A stretch of 64,000 bases of DNA. Origin: Poa pratensis. Taxonomy: Eukaryota; Streptophyta; Magnoliopsida; Poales; Poaceae. Shown here piece by piece: positions 32,621 through 46,076 of this stretch (its first letter is position 1; the number at the start of each line of letters is the position of its first letter). The stretch spans positions 37,077,576-37,141,575 of the forward strand of contig CAMZMU010000107.1 in the NCBI GenBank assembly GCA_947311845.1, read 5' to 3'. Under the pieces are notes generated by a model that ran no database searches, had not been told where the DNA came from, and saw only the letters and a program-made list of their open reading frames with translations. The translations under genes and the position numbers were made by a program.

Positions 32621-35323
32621 CCTAAAATGAAGGATGTGGTAAGAAATGAGGTATTGAAACTTCTTGAAGCTGGTATTATATATCCTATTGCTGATAGTAA
32701 ATGGGTAAGTCCCGTGCATTGTGTTCCTAAGAAAGGAGGGATTACTGTTGTACCAAATGATAATGATGAGCTCATCCCTCAAAGAGTAGTTGTAGGATAT
32801 AGAATGTGCATTGATTTTCGGAAAGTTAATAAAGTTACTAAGAAAGATCATTACCCTTTACCTTTCATTGATCAAATGCTAGAAAGGTTATCTAAAAATA
32901 CTCATTTTTGCTTTCTTGATGGTTATTCTGGGTTTTCACAAATTGCTGTTAGAGCTAAAGATCAAGAGAAAACCACTTTCACTTGTCCTTATGGAACTTA
33001 TGCTTATAGGCGTATGCCTTTCGGTTTATGTAATGCCCCTGCTACTTTTCAAAGGTGCATGTCTGCTATTTTTCATGGCTTTTGTGAAAAGATTGTAGAG
33101 GTTTTCATGGACGATTTTTCCGTCTATGGGAATTCTTTTGATAATTGTTTGCGAAACCTTGATAAAGTTTTGCAGAGATGTGAAGAAACTAACCTTGTTC
33201 TTAATTGGGAGAAATGCCACTTTATGGTTAATGAAGGAATTGTTCTGGGACATAAAATTTCTGAGAGAGGTATTGAAGTTGATAGAGCTAAAGTTGAAGC
33301 AATTGAGAAAATGCCCTATCCCAGGGATGTAAAAGGTATTCGTAGTATTCTTGGTCATGCTGGTTTCTATAGAAGGTTTATTAAAGATTTCTCTAAAATT
33401 TCGAAGCCTCTTACTAATCTTCTTCAAAAAGATGTACCTTTTGTTTTTGATGATGATTGTAAGGAAGCTTTTGAAACTTTGAAAAAGGCTTTAACTACTG
33501 CCCCTGTTGTCGAACCACCTGATTGGAATTTACCTTTTGAAATTATGTGTGATGCTAGTGATTTTGCTGTAGGTGCTGTTCTTGGACAGCGAGTAGATAA
33601 AAAGTTGAATGTTATTCATTATGCTAGTAAGACTCTTGATGCCGCTCAAAGAAATTATGCTACTACTGAAAAAGAGTTCTTAGCTGTAGTTTTTGCATGT
33701 GACAAGTTTAGACCTTATATTGTTGATTCAAAAGTCACCGTTCATACCGATCATGCTGCAATTAAGTACCTTATGGAAAAGAAAGACGCTAAGCCAAGGC
33801 TTATTAGATGGGTGCTCCTTTTACAAGAATTTGATTTACATATTGTAGATAGGAAAGGTGCTGATAACCCTGTTGCTGATAATTTGTCTAGATTGGAAAA
33901 TATTGCTTATGATCCTATACCTGTTAATGATAGTTTTCCAAATGAACAATTGGCTGCAATAAAGGTGAGCTCGCGAGATAGTCCTTGGTATGCTGATTAT
34001 GCTAACTTTATTGTTTCCAAGTACTTGCCTCCAACCCTTTCAGCTCAGCAAAGAAGGAAATTCTTTTATGATTTGAGGCATTATTTTTGGGATGACCCAC
34101 ACTTATATAAAGAAGGAGTGGATGGTATTATGCGAAGATGTGTCCCAGAATATGAGCAACAAGAGATATTGAGGAAATGTCATGGTAGTGTTTATGGAGG
34201 ACATCACGCTGGAGATAGAACCGCACAAAAGGTTCTACAATCAGGTTTTTATTGGCCAACTCTCTTTAAAGATGCAAGAAAGTTTATTTTATCTTGTGAT
34301 GAATGTCAAAGAGTTGGTAATATCTCTAGACGCAATGAAATGCCTATGAATTATACTCTTGTTATTGAACCGTTTGATTGTTGGGGATTCGACTTCATGG
34401 GTCCTTTCCCTTCTTCAGAAGGTAACACTCATATACTTGTTGCTGTTGATTATGTTACTAAGTGGGTGGAAGCCATACCTACAAAAAGTGCTGATGGTGA
34501 AACCTCTTTGAAAATGCTTTTAAATGTTATTTTCCCTAGGTTTGGAGTACCTAGATATCTTATGACTGATGGAGGTTCTCATTTTATTCATGGTGGTTTT
34601 AGAAAGACCCTTGCTAAATATGGTATTAATCATAGAATTGCTTCAGCTTATCATCCTCAAACTAGTGGGCAAGTAGAATTATCAAATAGAGAAATTAAAT
34701 CTATCTTGCAAAAGACTGTTAATAAATCTAGAAAAAATTGGGCTAGTAAGTTGAAGGAAGCTTTATGGGCTTATAGAACTGCTTATAAAAATCCTATGGG
34801 TATGTCTCCTTATAAAATGGTTTATGGAAAAGCTTGTCATTTGCCTTTAGAATTAGAGCACAAAGCTTATTGGGCTGTGAGAGAGCTTAATAAAGATTTT
34901 AAACTTGCCGGTAAGAAAAGGTTGCTCCAATTGAGTTCTTTAGATGAATGGAGAAGTGGAGCCTATGAAAATGCTAGACTCTTTAAGGAGAAAGTTAAGA
35001 AATGGCATGATAGAAGAATTATTAAAAGAGAATTTAATGTTGGAGATAAAGTTCTATTGTATCGTTCTCGTCTCAGATTTTTTGCAGGAAAATTACTCTC
35101 AAAATGGGAAGGGCCTTATGTCATTGTGGAGGTGTATCGTTCAAGGGCAATAAAGATTGCTTCGCTGAAAGATGACGCTACACAAGTGGTGAATGGACAA
35201 AGACTCAAACATTATATTTCTGGAGATTCTTATAATGAAGACGTTGATATTATTCGAGTGGTGACTCCGGAAACTTTCATCAAAGATCAAATTGGTGGGA
35301 CTGCTGAGTCTGATTTCGAGTAG
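32573..35323 (+). CDS. E3 reverse transcriptase-RNase H-integrase
   Basis: 916 codons, uninterrupted. [16 protein letters not shown] near residue 42, [32 protein letters not shown], and the catalytic box FMDD at 178-181. RNase [13 protein letters not shown] near 326, [20 protein letters not shown]. Integrase: HHCC finger (HHAGDRTAQ ... CDECQRVG, about 543-583), then DDE residues in [16 protein letters not shown] and [11 protein letters not shown]. The C-terminus VNGQRLKHY is characteristic of Athila/Tat elements, and there is no chromodomain. The enzyme set is intact on paper, but upstream frameshifts and the missing primer site make the element non-autonomous. It could serve related elements only if expressed. 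Confidence 0.93.
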   Translation: MEDDAKPVVEHQRRLIPKMKDVVRNEVLKLLEAGIIYPIADSKWVSPVHCVPKKGGITVVPNDNDELIPQRVVVGYRMCIDFRKVNKVTKKDHYPLPFIDQMLERLSKNTHFCFLDGYSGFSQIAVRAKDQEKTTFTCPYGTYAYRRMPFGLCNAPATFQRCMSAIFHGFCEKIVEVFMDDFSVYGNSFDNCLRNLDKVLQRCEETNLVLNWEKCHFMVNEGIVLGHKISERGIEVDRAKVEAIEKMPYPRDVKGIRSILGHAGFYRRFIKDFSKISKPLTNLLQKDVPFVFDDDCKEAFETLKKALTTAPVVEPPDWNLPFEIMCDASDFAVGAVLGQRVDKKLNVIHYASKTLDAAQRNYATTEKEFLAVVFACDKFRPYIVDSKVTVHTDHAAIKYLMEKKDAKPRLIRWVLLLQEFDLHIVDRKGADNPVADNLSRLENIAYDPIPVNDSFPNEQLAAIKVSSRDSPWYADYANFIVSKYLPPTLSAQQRRKFFYDLRHYFWDDPHLYKEGVDGIMRRCVPEYEQQEILRKCHGSVYGGHHAGDRTAQKVLQSGFYWPTLFKDARKFILSCDECQRVGNISRRNEMPMNYTLVIEPFDCWGFDFMGPFPSSEGNTHILVAVDYVTKWVEAIPTKSADGETSLKMLLNVIFPRFGVPRYLMTDGGSHFIHGGFRKTLAKYGINHRIASAYHPQTSGQVELSNREIKSILQKTVNKSRKNWASKLKEALWAYRTAYKNPMGMSPYKMVYGKACHLPLELEHKAYWAVRELNKDFKLAGKKRLLQLSSLDEWRSGAYENARLFKEKVKKWHDRRIIKREFNVGDKVLLYRSRLRFFAGKLLSKWEGPYVIVEVYRSRAIKIASLKDDATQVVNGQRLKHYISGDSYNEDVDIIRVVTPETFIKDQIGGTAESDFE

Positions 35324-35984
35324 GTAACAGTTTTGATGTCGTCTCAGGGTTCATCCTCAGAAGATTACGCAATGCGTCGTAGACGTGAGCTCCTCCAGGA
35401 TCTTGATCAAGGAACTTTTGTCAGATGGGCGGAAGAGGAAAGGGTCACGACAAGGCAGAAGGAGATGGATGAGAGCGTCAAGGAGGAAGTGATCCACTAG
35501 TACAGAACGACACATCGGAAACGGGCCAAAAACCCCATCGGCAATGGAGAAAGGGTCCGTGTCCCCGACCCTGTCACTGATGTGAAGATCTCAATGGCAA
35601 CGGAGGAGATAAACCGTTTCTGATGTATTTAACATTAGACACGGAGTTTTGCTAATAACCGTTTCTAATAAGGGTTACTGGAAAAAAAAAACACGGTGAC
35701 GGGTTGTGCCGTCGATGGAGCCCCGCTCCATGCGACTAGATGGCCGCCCGGTCGTCACCGTATTCCTGTACGCCCTGCTTTACAAAAGTTCATCAGTGCG
35801 CGTGGCTGGAGCTCTGCTCCTATGTCTTCACGGCCGCCAGATGAACATCTACTGTCTTTCCTGCTGCGCAAAATGTACTGCTCCTGGTGACGGCCCCGTG
35901 TATGGAGCCCCGCTCCTAGGTCTTCACAGCAGCAGCATCGTCACCAAGCATCCACCAAGCCCTTGAAACAATGAATATTCTTTG

Positions 35985-36780
35985 TTAAAAACATCAAACA
36001 AAGCTAATAAACAGAGCCAATAAGCAGTAAACAAATCAAACCGAGCTAAATACATAGCTGAAGAGCTAACTAACAGAGCAAACCAAGCTAAATAAGTAGC
36101 TAACATAGCAAATACATAGCTGAACAGAGCTAACTAACAGAGCAACCCGAGCTAAATAAGTAGCTAACATAGCAAATACATAGCTGAACAGAGCAAACCG
36201 AGCTAAATAAGTAGCTAACATAGCAAATACATAGCTGAACAGAGCTAACTAACAGAGCAAACCGAGCTAAATAAGTAGCTAACATAGCAAATACATAGCT
36301 AAACAAAGCAAACCGAGCTAAATAAGTAGCTAACATAGCAAATACATAGCTGAACAGAGCTAACTAACAGAGCAAACTGAGTTAAATAAGTAGCTAACAT
36401 AGCAAATACATAGCTAAACAAAGCAAACCGAGCTAAATAAGTAGCTAACATAGCAAATACATAGCTGAACAGAGCTAACTAACAGAGCAAACCGAGCTAA
36501 ATAAGTAGCTAACATAGCAAATACATAGCTAAACAAAGCGAACCGAGCTAAATAAGTAACTAACATAGCAAATACATAGCTGAACAGAGCTAACTAACAG
36601 AGCAAACCGAGCTAAATAAGTAGCTAACATAGCAAATACATAGCTAAACAAAGCAAACCGAGCTAAATAAATAGCTAACAAAGCAAACTGAGCTAAATAA
36701 GTAGCTAACATAGCAAATACATAGCTGAACAGAGCTAACTAACAGAGCAAACCGAGCTAAATAAGTAGCTAACAGAGCGG
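35985..36780. repeat. 115-bp higher-order tandem array in CACTA
   Basis: Units alternate 64 and 51 bp. GTAGCTAACATAGCAAATAC recurs at 36096, 36160, 36211, 36275, 36326, 36390, 36441, 36505, 36556 (one change), 36620 and so on, giving about seven copies of a 115-bp period. A 30-bp truncated step occurs at 36671-36701 near the right end. Confidence 0.93.
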
Positions 36781-36789
36781 TCATTTACC

Positions 36790-37374
36790 TTAGGCGAGGC
36801 GGGGTCGCTTTCCGTCGCGGATTGCGTCCCAGGCGTCGGCGCCGGAGCCATTGCCAGAGGAGACCTCATCCTGCTCGAACACCGGAGCGTCCTCCTCCTC
36901 CTCCTCATCCTCCTCCTCCGCCGCCGCCACCGCTGCCGCCGCCGCATCTGGCCCAGGGCCCTGGCCAGGGAGAATAGAGCGGTCCATGGCCGCCCGGAGC
37001 CGCGTCTGGAACAACGCCTCCTCGGCGGCTTTTATCGCGTGCCCGGCGGCGGAGATGCGGATAGCTCTCTGCATCGCAGACGCCCGAATGACACCCTCGG
37101 CGCGCTCGCGCTCAAAAGAGGCGCGAGAGAGGAGGAGACCGACCTCCAGATCCTCGTCCTCATCGTCCTAGGAGGACGATGAGGACGAGATCCGGGCGTC
37201 GGTGGCCGCCGCCGCCGTGGATCCGGATGGGATTTGACGCCTCAGAATGAACTCGTGACCGCAGTCGCCGGGGATCTCGCCCCAGTTGTAGGGGAGATCC
37301 GGGCTGCGCCTCGGAGGGTGGGAGGAGGAAGATGCTCCATCCTGACTTCCGTCAGCGCCGGAGGGGTTCGCCAT
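36790..37374 (-). pseudogene. ORF in CACTA, one nonsense codon
   Basis: The minus-strand frame from ATG 37374 (MANPSGADGSQDGASSSS) to the stop at 36790 covers about 195 codons, with one in-frame TAG at 37168-37170. It contains RAAMDRSILPGQGP and an acidic run of E/D (EEEDEEEEED). The composition (S/D/E-rich, alanine runs) suggests a captured or element-specific nuclear protein. I do not recognise a domain. An intron covering the TAG cannot be excluded. Confidence 0.5.
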
Positions 37375-39891
37375 CGATGGGTGAAGTAGGAGGAGAGCGT
37401 GTGCGGCGAGGGTTAGGAACTGGGGAGAGTGAGACTGAGAGTGAGAGTGAGATACAGTACTGGAGTGGGAGATATTAATACCGCCACCGCTTAATGTGCC
37501 TTCACATGGGAAACGGAGATAGACCGATCTCCGTTTCTGATGTGGCAATATCAGCAACGGAGATATTCTTTCCTCCGTTGCCTATATATGAGCAACGGAG
37601 ATCTTTTCAGCCTCCGTTACCATTGTGTCGGGCCCATCGACCGACTAGCGCGCGCGCGCACTTGCGGAAGCACGCGGAGCTCATTTTTCCATCGCCTAAC
37701 TCTTGCCGTTGCCATAGAGGGGTATCCGATGTGTCGTTCTGTACTAGTGAGAAGATGTCATCAACAAAAAGAGAGCGGCAAGCTGCAGGATTAAAAGAGA
37801 GCAAGCCAATCTTGGTGGGATCGGTTAACACTCGACGTGCTTTTTCTCATAACTTGCAGGGACCTTTACCACCTGCCCCTGGCCTCAGCTCTTTCCCTGC
37901 TGTGGAGGAAGCTCTTCGGGTCACCGATGAGTTTTGTGATCAATATCGTGTTCTGAGAATGGAAGTGGAGATACTTCAGGAGGAGAACAGCCGACTTCGC
38001 AGAATGTTGGAGCGTTTCCTCACTCCCATCATGGTTGTTCCAACATCGCCACCGAAGGAGTAATTCATCATTGGTATTGGCATCCCCTTGGCTTGTTCCA
38101 AGCTTGGGGGGAGTGCCGCGGTATCACATTATTATCTTTTACCTTTTTACTTTTCAGTCAAGTCATATCATGAGTAGAGAAGTTATCATATAGGATGGTT
38201 TGCAGTGTGGAAGTATCTCTCCTTTAGTTGGTTGTCTATGTATCCCTTTGTGTGAGTGCCGTTATGAAATATTAATGAGAAGTTTCATCTTTTACTTTCT
38301 GCACTTCTTATTTTAGTTTGCAATTTCTGTCATATGAATGATCTTGTTGTTAGTATTGGCATCGCTTTGGGAGTATTTAGTGAATCAATTTGGTTTTGGC
38401 AAACTTGGCATTGGTCAGTAGCAACAATACTTTGAGGCTTAAGTAGAGAAGAGGGAAGTGCATGTAGATATATTACTTCATTATCTTTCTTCCTTGTTGG
38501 CTAATGAGCTTAGTATTCTCAAGTTAAATTATTTGTGCTTACAAGGAAGATTGCATGATTGTTTGTACTATATATATGTTTGTTTGCATCCGTCAACTCT
38601 TATGCTTGCTACCTAGCCTTGCTAACCGAAACCTGTACTGAGAGGGACTACTTCTCGTGCATCCAAAACCTTGAGCCAAACCCGTGCCATTTGTGTCCAC
38701 CATAACTACCTATTATGTGGTATTTTGCGCCATTCCAAGTAAATACTTCATGTGCTACCTTTAAACAATTCAAAACTTTATTACTCCTTATTTTGTGTCA
38801 CTGTTTATTAGCTCATGAGGGTTATGTAGAGTTTCTCTATCACTCTTGTCAGACAGACTTTCACCTTTGGACTAGTGGCATATACATCCGCTTATCTAAT
38901 AACTTGCAAAAAGAGCTGGCAAATGGGGTGCCCAGTCCCAATTAATTATAACTTTAACCATTTGATTCTCTTCGCATGTTTGCCAATGATTTATCAAAAG
39001 CAAATTCCAAAATGTTAAACTTTATCAAATAGGCACTCCTCCATGGTATGTGATTGTTGGAAGGCACCCGAGGATTCGGTTAGCCATGGCTTGTGTAAGC
39101 AAAGGTGGGGAGGAGTGTCAAACCAACTTATAATATGCATGTGTAAACAAAAGAGAAGAGGGGTGATCTACCCTTAGGTAGACATGACGTCCTTCATGGG
39201 AGCCGCTCTTGAAAGTCTGGTTGACAAGGGGATAGTGTTTTCTTTACTACGATTCGTTGACAACGACATACATAGCTCAAACATATATTTTATACTCTCT
39301 CTATGATTTCAAAAACATAAAAAGCTCTAGCACATGATTTAATCCCTGCTTCCCTCTGTGAAGGGCCTATCTTTTACTTTCATGTTGAGTCAGTAAACCT
39401 ATTCCCCTCTATCTCAAGCAAGCATTTGAGTTGTTGTGATTCAATCATCTATATGTTATTACTTGTGATCATGTCTTTTATCCTTCCTTGTTTAGCACAA
39501 GTCTTTTATCTGAATGAATGCAACTTTGAAAGTTATCAATGATTGTAAGGAGACCGTTGTAGTTGAGCATGCAAGTCTGCAATATAAGCTCTAATATAAA
39601 GACTCTGATCGAAAGATAAGTACAATCTGTTAATTGTTCTCTGACCAAGAACGAAGTTTGCCATCACCAATTATGATTTCCTTTATGCACCTTTATTTGT
39701 GATTTCCCTTTACTTGTTTCAAGTTAAGTCATATGAGAGGGAGTTGTTATCTAGAATGGCTTGTGTGTTAATAAATGTGATGCTTCTTGTCCGTATTTTC
39801 TTTATCGACACTTCACTCCATAAACATGTGGTCTTGTTTACCGAGCTCAGTTTTCGCTTGGGAACAAGCGAGGTCTAAGCTTGGGGGGAGT

Positions 39892-41403
39892 TGATACGTC
39901 CATTTTGCATCACTATTTTATATCATAATTTACTGTTATTCATTGATATATTTCATATTTAGAGATGATACTTATGATATTTTACCTGTTTTGCATGTTT
40001 CATCATTATTGGAGGATTATTCACCGGAGTCAGGATTCTGCTGGAAAAAGCGTCGTCAGGATACAATATTTCTGGAGATAAAAAATTCTAGAAAAATATA
40101 CAGAAGCTGCTATTTTGTCAGATGACGGAGGAAGCCAAAAGGGGAGGCCAAGGTGGGCCACCATGGGCCCTCCCCGCCCCGTGGCGCGGCAGGGCCCACA
40201 GGCGCACCGCCATGTGGGGAGGGAGCCCTGGCCCACCTCAGCCATCGCCCTTTCGCGTACCTCATCGTCCAGAAACCCTAAGACCGGGGGGGATCATCGA
40301 GGATAGACAGCGCCGCCTCCTCGAGGCGGAAAACACCAGAGAGAGAAAAGCTCTCCGGCAGGGAGAAATCTGCCGGGGAAATTCCTTCCCGGAGGGGGGA
40401 AATCGTCGCCATCGTCACCGTCATCGAGCTGGACTTCATTGGGATCATCATCACCATCATCTCCACCGCCGACACCGTCATCTCCACCGCTCCACTCCGT
40501 TCCGCTGTAACATCTAGGGTTGAATCTTGTGTATTTCATAGGGGAAACTTTCCCGGTGTTGATTACTCCTTGTGGTTGATGCTATTGAGTGAAACCGTTG
40601 AATTAAGGTTGATGTCCAGATTGTTATTCATCATTATATCACCTCTGATCATGATCCATATGATGTCTTGTGAGTAGTTTGTTTAGTTCTTGAGGACATG
40701 GGTGAAGTCTAAATGTTAGTAGTGAATTATGTTGAGTAATATTTAATGGTTTGATATTTAAGTTGTGGTGTTATTCTTCTAGTGGTGTCATGTGAACGTC
40801 GATTACATGACACTTCACCTTTTATGGGCCTAGGGGAATGCATTGTGTATTCGTTTGCTAATTGTGGGGTTGCCGGAGTGACAGCAACCTGAACCCCCGT
40901 TGGTATATCGATGCATGAGGGATAGCAGGATCTCCGAGTTTAAGGCTGTGGTTAGATTTATCTTAATTACTTTCTTGTATTTGCGGATGCTTGCAGGGGG
41001 TATAATCACAAGTATGTATTAGTCCTAGGAAGGGCGGTGCATTAGCATAGGTTCACCCACACAACACTTATCAAAACAATGAAGATTAATCAACTATATG
41101 AAGCGAAAGCACTAGACTAAATTCCCGTGTGTCCTCAAGAACGTTTGGTCATCATATTAAACAAACCGGCTTGTCCTTTGCTGTAGAAAGGATTGGGCCA
41201 CTCGCTGCAATTATTATTTCCGCATTTTACTTACTTGTATTTTATTTATCTGCTATATCAAAAATCCCTAAAAACTTGTCTGTGAGCATTTACAGTGAAT
41301 CCTTCATCGAAACAGCTTGTCAACACCTTCTGCTCCTCGTTGGGTTCGACACTCTTATTTATCGAAAGTACTACGATACACCCCCTATACTTGTGGGTTA
41401 TCA
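39892..41403 (+). repeat. E3 3' LTR
   Basis: Complete 1512-bp LTR. It is near-identical to 29775-30737 over the shared 960 bp, with roughly ten differences by eye. Confidence 0.93.
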
Positions 41404-42607
41404 GTGTGCTCCCCAAAAACCTGATCGCCCCTCTCCCGTACAGGATCACAAGAGGCGGGGTTCCGGAGGCCTACTGTCCCTTCAACTGGTGCACACCGGA
41501 AGACGGGATGGAGAAGACTTGGAAGACGGCGGCGCAAGGTTCTGGAACTAGGACGGCGAGCGACCATGTGTTGCGTGTGTAGCGGCTAGGGTTTGCTCCG
41601 GCATATATATAGCGCGAGTCGTGTAAGACGTGGGCGCAGCCCATGATCGAGTAGGTAACGTCTCCACGATCCAAAAGAATCGGAAACGGCAAAGTAATTA
41701 ACGCGTCCGTTAATCACAGATTAATGATTCATTAAATTTTCCCGAACTGCAAAAGTATAGGCATCGGCTCATTCCCACAACCCACGACGCGTCGTGACGA
41801 GACAAGCGAGCGGCGGTGGAGGAGGAGTAGGAGTGCGCGGGAGAGAGCCTTTTGTTCTCACATGCTTACCAAGTAGCACAACGCTCCACCTTATAAGGTG
41901 GAGCAACTCTCTCCCAACTAGCAATGTGGGACTAAATATTAGTGCCACTCCACACACAGCCACTACATGAATGGGCCAATGAGAATTTCAGAATTTTAGT
42001 TGGGCTTTGGACCAAAGGCTCACTAGCAAACTGCTAGTCTAAATTCCAGCAATCTCCCACAAAGTCTCATTGGTGACATCTCATCATTTTGTTCCAAAAC
42101 ATTGTTTTATATACCGGTGCTTAGTGGAGACTGTTAAGTTGAACTGCCACTTAGAAACTTATGCTACACTAGATCACAACTTGAATAGTGGACTATACCT
42201 TGAACTACAAGTTTGCTGCGACCTAGTTTCACACAAATCTTTGACCGATACTAGGCTGCCACAAGGCTTCCCCGCGGGTGGAGCTTATGCGTCATACTCC
42301 AAGACCTTTCATGAGTTACTCGAGAGCACTCAACTCTCATAGACTGCGACGTTTAACAGTCAGACTCATATAGGTGTATTCCTCAAGAGATGCTCTGCAA
42401 GACAACATCTCCGCTTATAAAAGTAATCCGCTAGGAACACATTAAGATAAATATCAACCTGCCATGCAGATCAGGAGAGTATTGCATTTTCATGGAGTGG
42501 ATAGTAAAATATAAGGATACTCTCCTCTCAGCTGTCCAGCAGCTTGTCTCCCACTTCTACTTCACGGGATCTCCGATCACATAGAGTGGTTTACCACTGT
42601 GGACACC

Positions 42608-44665
42608 TCATACTGTGGGTCTCAAACCCATCTTCCTCGATGCACTATCTATCACATTACGTGATAAACCCTTTGTGAAGGGATCTGTCAAGTTCTTAGA
42701 TGTTTGGATATAATCCAACGCAATAACTCCGGAGTTTCTCAATTTTCTGACAGATTTCAATCTCCTCTTCACATGCCTTGATGACTTCAAATTATCCTTA
42801 GAACTTTTAATCTTGACTGTCACAGCTTTGATTATCACAGTTCATAAGGATAGCGGGTATTGGTTCTTCAACCACAAGTAAGTCCATCAAAAGCTCACGA
42901 AGCCACTCTGCTTCAACTGTGGCTGTGTCTAACGCTGTGAGTTCTGATTCCATAGTTGACCTTGTTAAGATGGTCTGCTTGCAAGACTTCTAGGAAACAA
43001 TGCCACCACCGAGTGTAAACACATAACCACTCGTGGTCTTAATCTCATCAGCATCAGAGATCCAGATTGAATCACTATAACCCTCCAGTACCCTCGGATA
43101 CCCACAGTAATGAATTCCATAACTCATAGTGCCTTTTAAATAACGCATAACTCTCTCGAGAGCATGCCAATGATCATCTCCCGGATTAGAAACAAACCGG
43201 CTCAACTTGCTCATAGCAAAAGAGATGTCAGGCCTCGTGGCACAAGCCAAATACATAAGCGAGCCAATAATCTTAGAATATCTCAGCTGATCTCTAGCAC
43301 TATGTTGATTCTTTCGAAGCAACACACTAGGATCATATGGTGTCAGAGAAGGCTTACAGTCGTCATACCCAAAGCGACTCAAGACCTTTTCCACATAGTG
43401 AGACTGAAGCAGTGTAATCCCACCATCACCATCTCTCAGCAGCTTGATGTTCAAGATAACATCAACCACTCCTAGATCCCTCATCTCAAAACAACGAGAT
43501 AGGAAATCCTTAACCTCCTTAATCAATTCAACATTGGTTCCGAAGATCAGTATGTCATCGACATACAGACAAAGAATAACTCCCTCGCCCCCACCATGGC
43601 GATAGTGCACACACTTGTCAGATTCGTTTACAACGAATCCTGCAACAGTTAAAATTCTTTCAAACTTTTCATGCCATTGCTTAGGAGCTTGCTTCAGGCC
43701 ATATAAAGACTTCAACAACTTGCACACCTTTGCTTCTTGACCAGGTACTACAAAACCATCGGGCTGATTCATGTAAATTTCCTCGTCTAACTCTCCATTT
43801 AGGAAAGTTGTCTTAACGTCCATTTGATGAACGAGAAGACCATGCGAGGCAGCCAACGAAAATAGCACACAAATTGTGGTCAGTCTAGCCACAGGTGAGT
43901 AAGTATAAAAGAAGTCTTCACCTTCTTTCTGGGTATAACCCTTGGTTACAAGCCGCGCCTTGTACTTCTCAATAGTGCCATCAGGCCTAAACTTTTTCTT
44001 GAACACCCACTTACATCCTACAGGTTTGCACCCATAGGGACGATCAGTGACTTCCCAGGTTCCATTAGCCAAGATGGAATCCATCTCGCTACGGATAGCT
44101 TCCTTCTAGTAGTCAGCATCAAGAGATGCATAAGCTTCTGAAATTGTACTGGGTGTGTCATCCACAAGGTACACAATGAAATCATCACCAAACTTTGCAG
44201 TCCTTTGTCTCTTGCTCCTAACAGGAACTTCATTGTCATCCTCCACAGGATTATCAATGTGTTCTATCGAAATGGTAGGATCAGGAATATCAACCAATTC
44301 CTAACTAGATGTATTAGGTATCTCCTGATTTGATGAGCTAGGCATATCCTTCATGGGAAAGATATCCTCAAAGAAAGTTGCATCATTCGACTCCAGAATC
44401 GTACCAACATGAACGTCGGATACCTCAGATTTTACTACAAAAAATCTATAACCAATGCTATGAAAAGCATAGCCCAGAAGAACACAATCCACGGTTTTTG
44501 GTCCAAGCTTGCACTTATTGGGAATTGGTATATTGACTTTCGCCAAACAACCCCAAGTACAAAAGTAAGAGAGTCTCTTATTTTTCCTTTCCCATTCCTC
44601 AAATGGAGAAACAGTTTTTGTCTTTGTGGGAACTCGGTTTAGGACATGACAAGCTGTCAATAGAG
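42608..44665 (-). pseudogene. Copia integrase C-part, RT and RNase H
   Basis: The minus-strand frame opens in the integrase C-terminus (EALLTACHVLNRVP, PFEEW). RT follows with WVFKKKFRPDGTIEKYKARL, MDVKTTFLNGELDEEIYM, LYGLKQAPKQWHEKF and the catalytic LYVDDI. RNase H ends with HVKRRLKSVR and TKNLTDPFTKGL-like sequence. All parts share one frame, interrupted by TAG stops at about 44301, 44106 and 42990. The right edge at 44665 is the E1 target duplication; the integrase continues at 54233. Confidence 0.9.
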
Positions 44666-46076
44666 CCTCCTGATACGTCCAAAACGTATCTACTTTCCCG
44701 AACACTTTTGCTATTGTTTTACCTCTAACTTGTGTGTTTTGAATACAACTAATGCGGACTAACGCTGTTTTCAGCAGAATTGCCCTGGTGTCTTGTTTTT
44801 GTGCAGAAAGTCAACTTTCGGGAAAAACACCAGAAAAGATCGCAAACCTCCTATTTTACCAGAAGACTCACGGAGCCAGAAGGGGAGGCGGAGATGGGCC
44901 ACGAGTGGCCCAAACCACATGGTGGCGCGGCCCAGGGCCTGCCGCGCCAGCCTATGAGGAGGGCGCCTCGGGCACCTCCCCGAGTCCCCCTTTCGACTAC
45001 TTAACCCTTCTGACCTAAAAACGTCGGGGGGTCGTCCACTTCATCCAGAAACATCACCGTACGCCGCCACCATCGCGAAACCTATTTCGGGGACCAGAAA
45101 CTCCGTTCTGGCACTCCGCCGGGACGGGGAATTGGAGGAGATCATCGCCATCATCATCACCGACGCTTCTCCATCGACCATCCATGTTTCCCCCATCCAT
45201 GTGTGAGTAATTCCCTGCTGTAGGCTGAGGGGGATGGTAGGGATTGGATGAGATTGTTCATGTAATAAGCTATAAGATCATTAGGGCATGGTGCCCAGTA
45301 TCCGTTGTTAGTACTTATTGATGTTGTTGCAACTTGTTGAGCTTAATGCTTGTCACTAGGGCCCGAGTGCCATGATTTCAGATCTGAACATGTTATTGTT
45401 TCATAATGATATGCACTGTTTATTGATCATACCTGCAAGTTGTATACACATATTGTTGTCCGGAACCCGCGGTCCCAAAGTGACAATAATTGGGACAGCC
45501 GAGGGGAATGGCTGCGATGTGAGGATCACATGTGTTCACTGCGTGTTAATGCTTTGCTCCGGTACTTTATTAAAAGGAGTACCTTAATTACCAGTAGATT
45601 CCCTTGAGGCCCGGCTGCCACCGGCTGGTAGGACAGAAGATGTTGTACAAGTTTCTCATTGCGAGCACGTACGACTATATACGGAACACATGCCTACGTT
45701 TACTTAGTACTTGGATGCTTTATCATTATTATCTGCAATGCCTATGTCTTGATTATTATATGAGCTATCTTATCCATGCAGCGCCCGTTCATCCATCCCT
45801 ATGCCTACAGTGTTTTAATCCTACTGTTTACTGCAATCACTACTGCTGTCTTACTTACTGCTGCTATTATTTCACCGCTACTACTGCTATAAAACTGTTG
45901 CTACTGATAATCTGTGTCGAGCAAGACTATTCACAGGTGCAGCTGAATTGACAACTCCGCTGTTAAGGCTCTCAAGTATTCTTTGGCTCCCCTTGTGTCG
46001 AATCAATAAATTGGGTTTTACTTCCCTCGAAGACTGTTGCGATCCCCTATACTTGTGGGTCATCAAGACTATTTTC

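Larger units (their letters stand above)
35495..37749 (-). mobile_element. CACTA (En/Spm-type) transposon, non-autonomous
   Basis: Ends are CACTAGTACAGAACGACACA and its complement. The inverted repeat is at least 24 bp (35495-35519 against 37725-37749). Subterminal copies of ACGGAG / CTCCGT occur near both ends (35540-35690 and 37490-37620), as expected for TnpA-type binding sites. A 3-bp target duplication is not evident (ATC against AGA). No TnpD/transposase is present. The centre carries a satellite-like array and a broken minus-strand ORF. Confidence 0.93.
35336..38063 (+). pseudogene. E3 additional ORF downstream of pol, split by CACTA
   Basis: The left part 35336-35494 starts MSSQGSSSEDYAMRRRRELL, and the right part 37750-38063 contains an EILQEENSRLRRML coiled-coil-like segment and ends TSPPKE. 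The CACTA insertion at 35495 separates them, and the frames do not rejoin exactly. The position after integrase matches the extra (env-like or additional) ORF of Athila-group elements. No signal peptide or transmembrane segment is visible. A polypurine-like AAGCTTGGGGGGAGT follows at about 38100. Confidence 0.65.
29775..41403 (+). mobile_element. E3: Ty3/gypsy Athila-like LTR retrotransposon
   Basis: LTRs start TGATACGTCCATTTTGC and end TTGTGGGTTATCA. The 3' LTR 39892-41403 (1512 bp) is complete. The 5' LTR (29775-30737) breaks off after 963 bp and joins gag directly, so the LTR end, primer site and gag start are lost. Flanks GTGCG (29770-29774) and GTGTG (41404-41408) are the 5-bp target duplication with one change. 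It is inserted in the copia 3' LTR. Polypurine tract GCTTGGGGGGAGT lies at 39879-39891. It contains the CACTA element at 35495. The 3' part, 38064-39878, is non-coding. Confidence 0.93.

Noticed and set aside
36130..36711. Minus-strand ORFs of about 60-70 codons rich in hydrophobic residues
   Set aside because: Translation of the 115-bp tandem array; repetitive with no start or stop conservation.
35985..36780. CRISPR-like array
   Set aside because: Periodic but with no unique spacers; it is a tandem satellite in a plant transposon.
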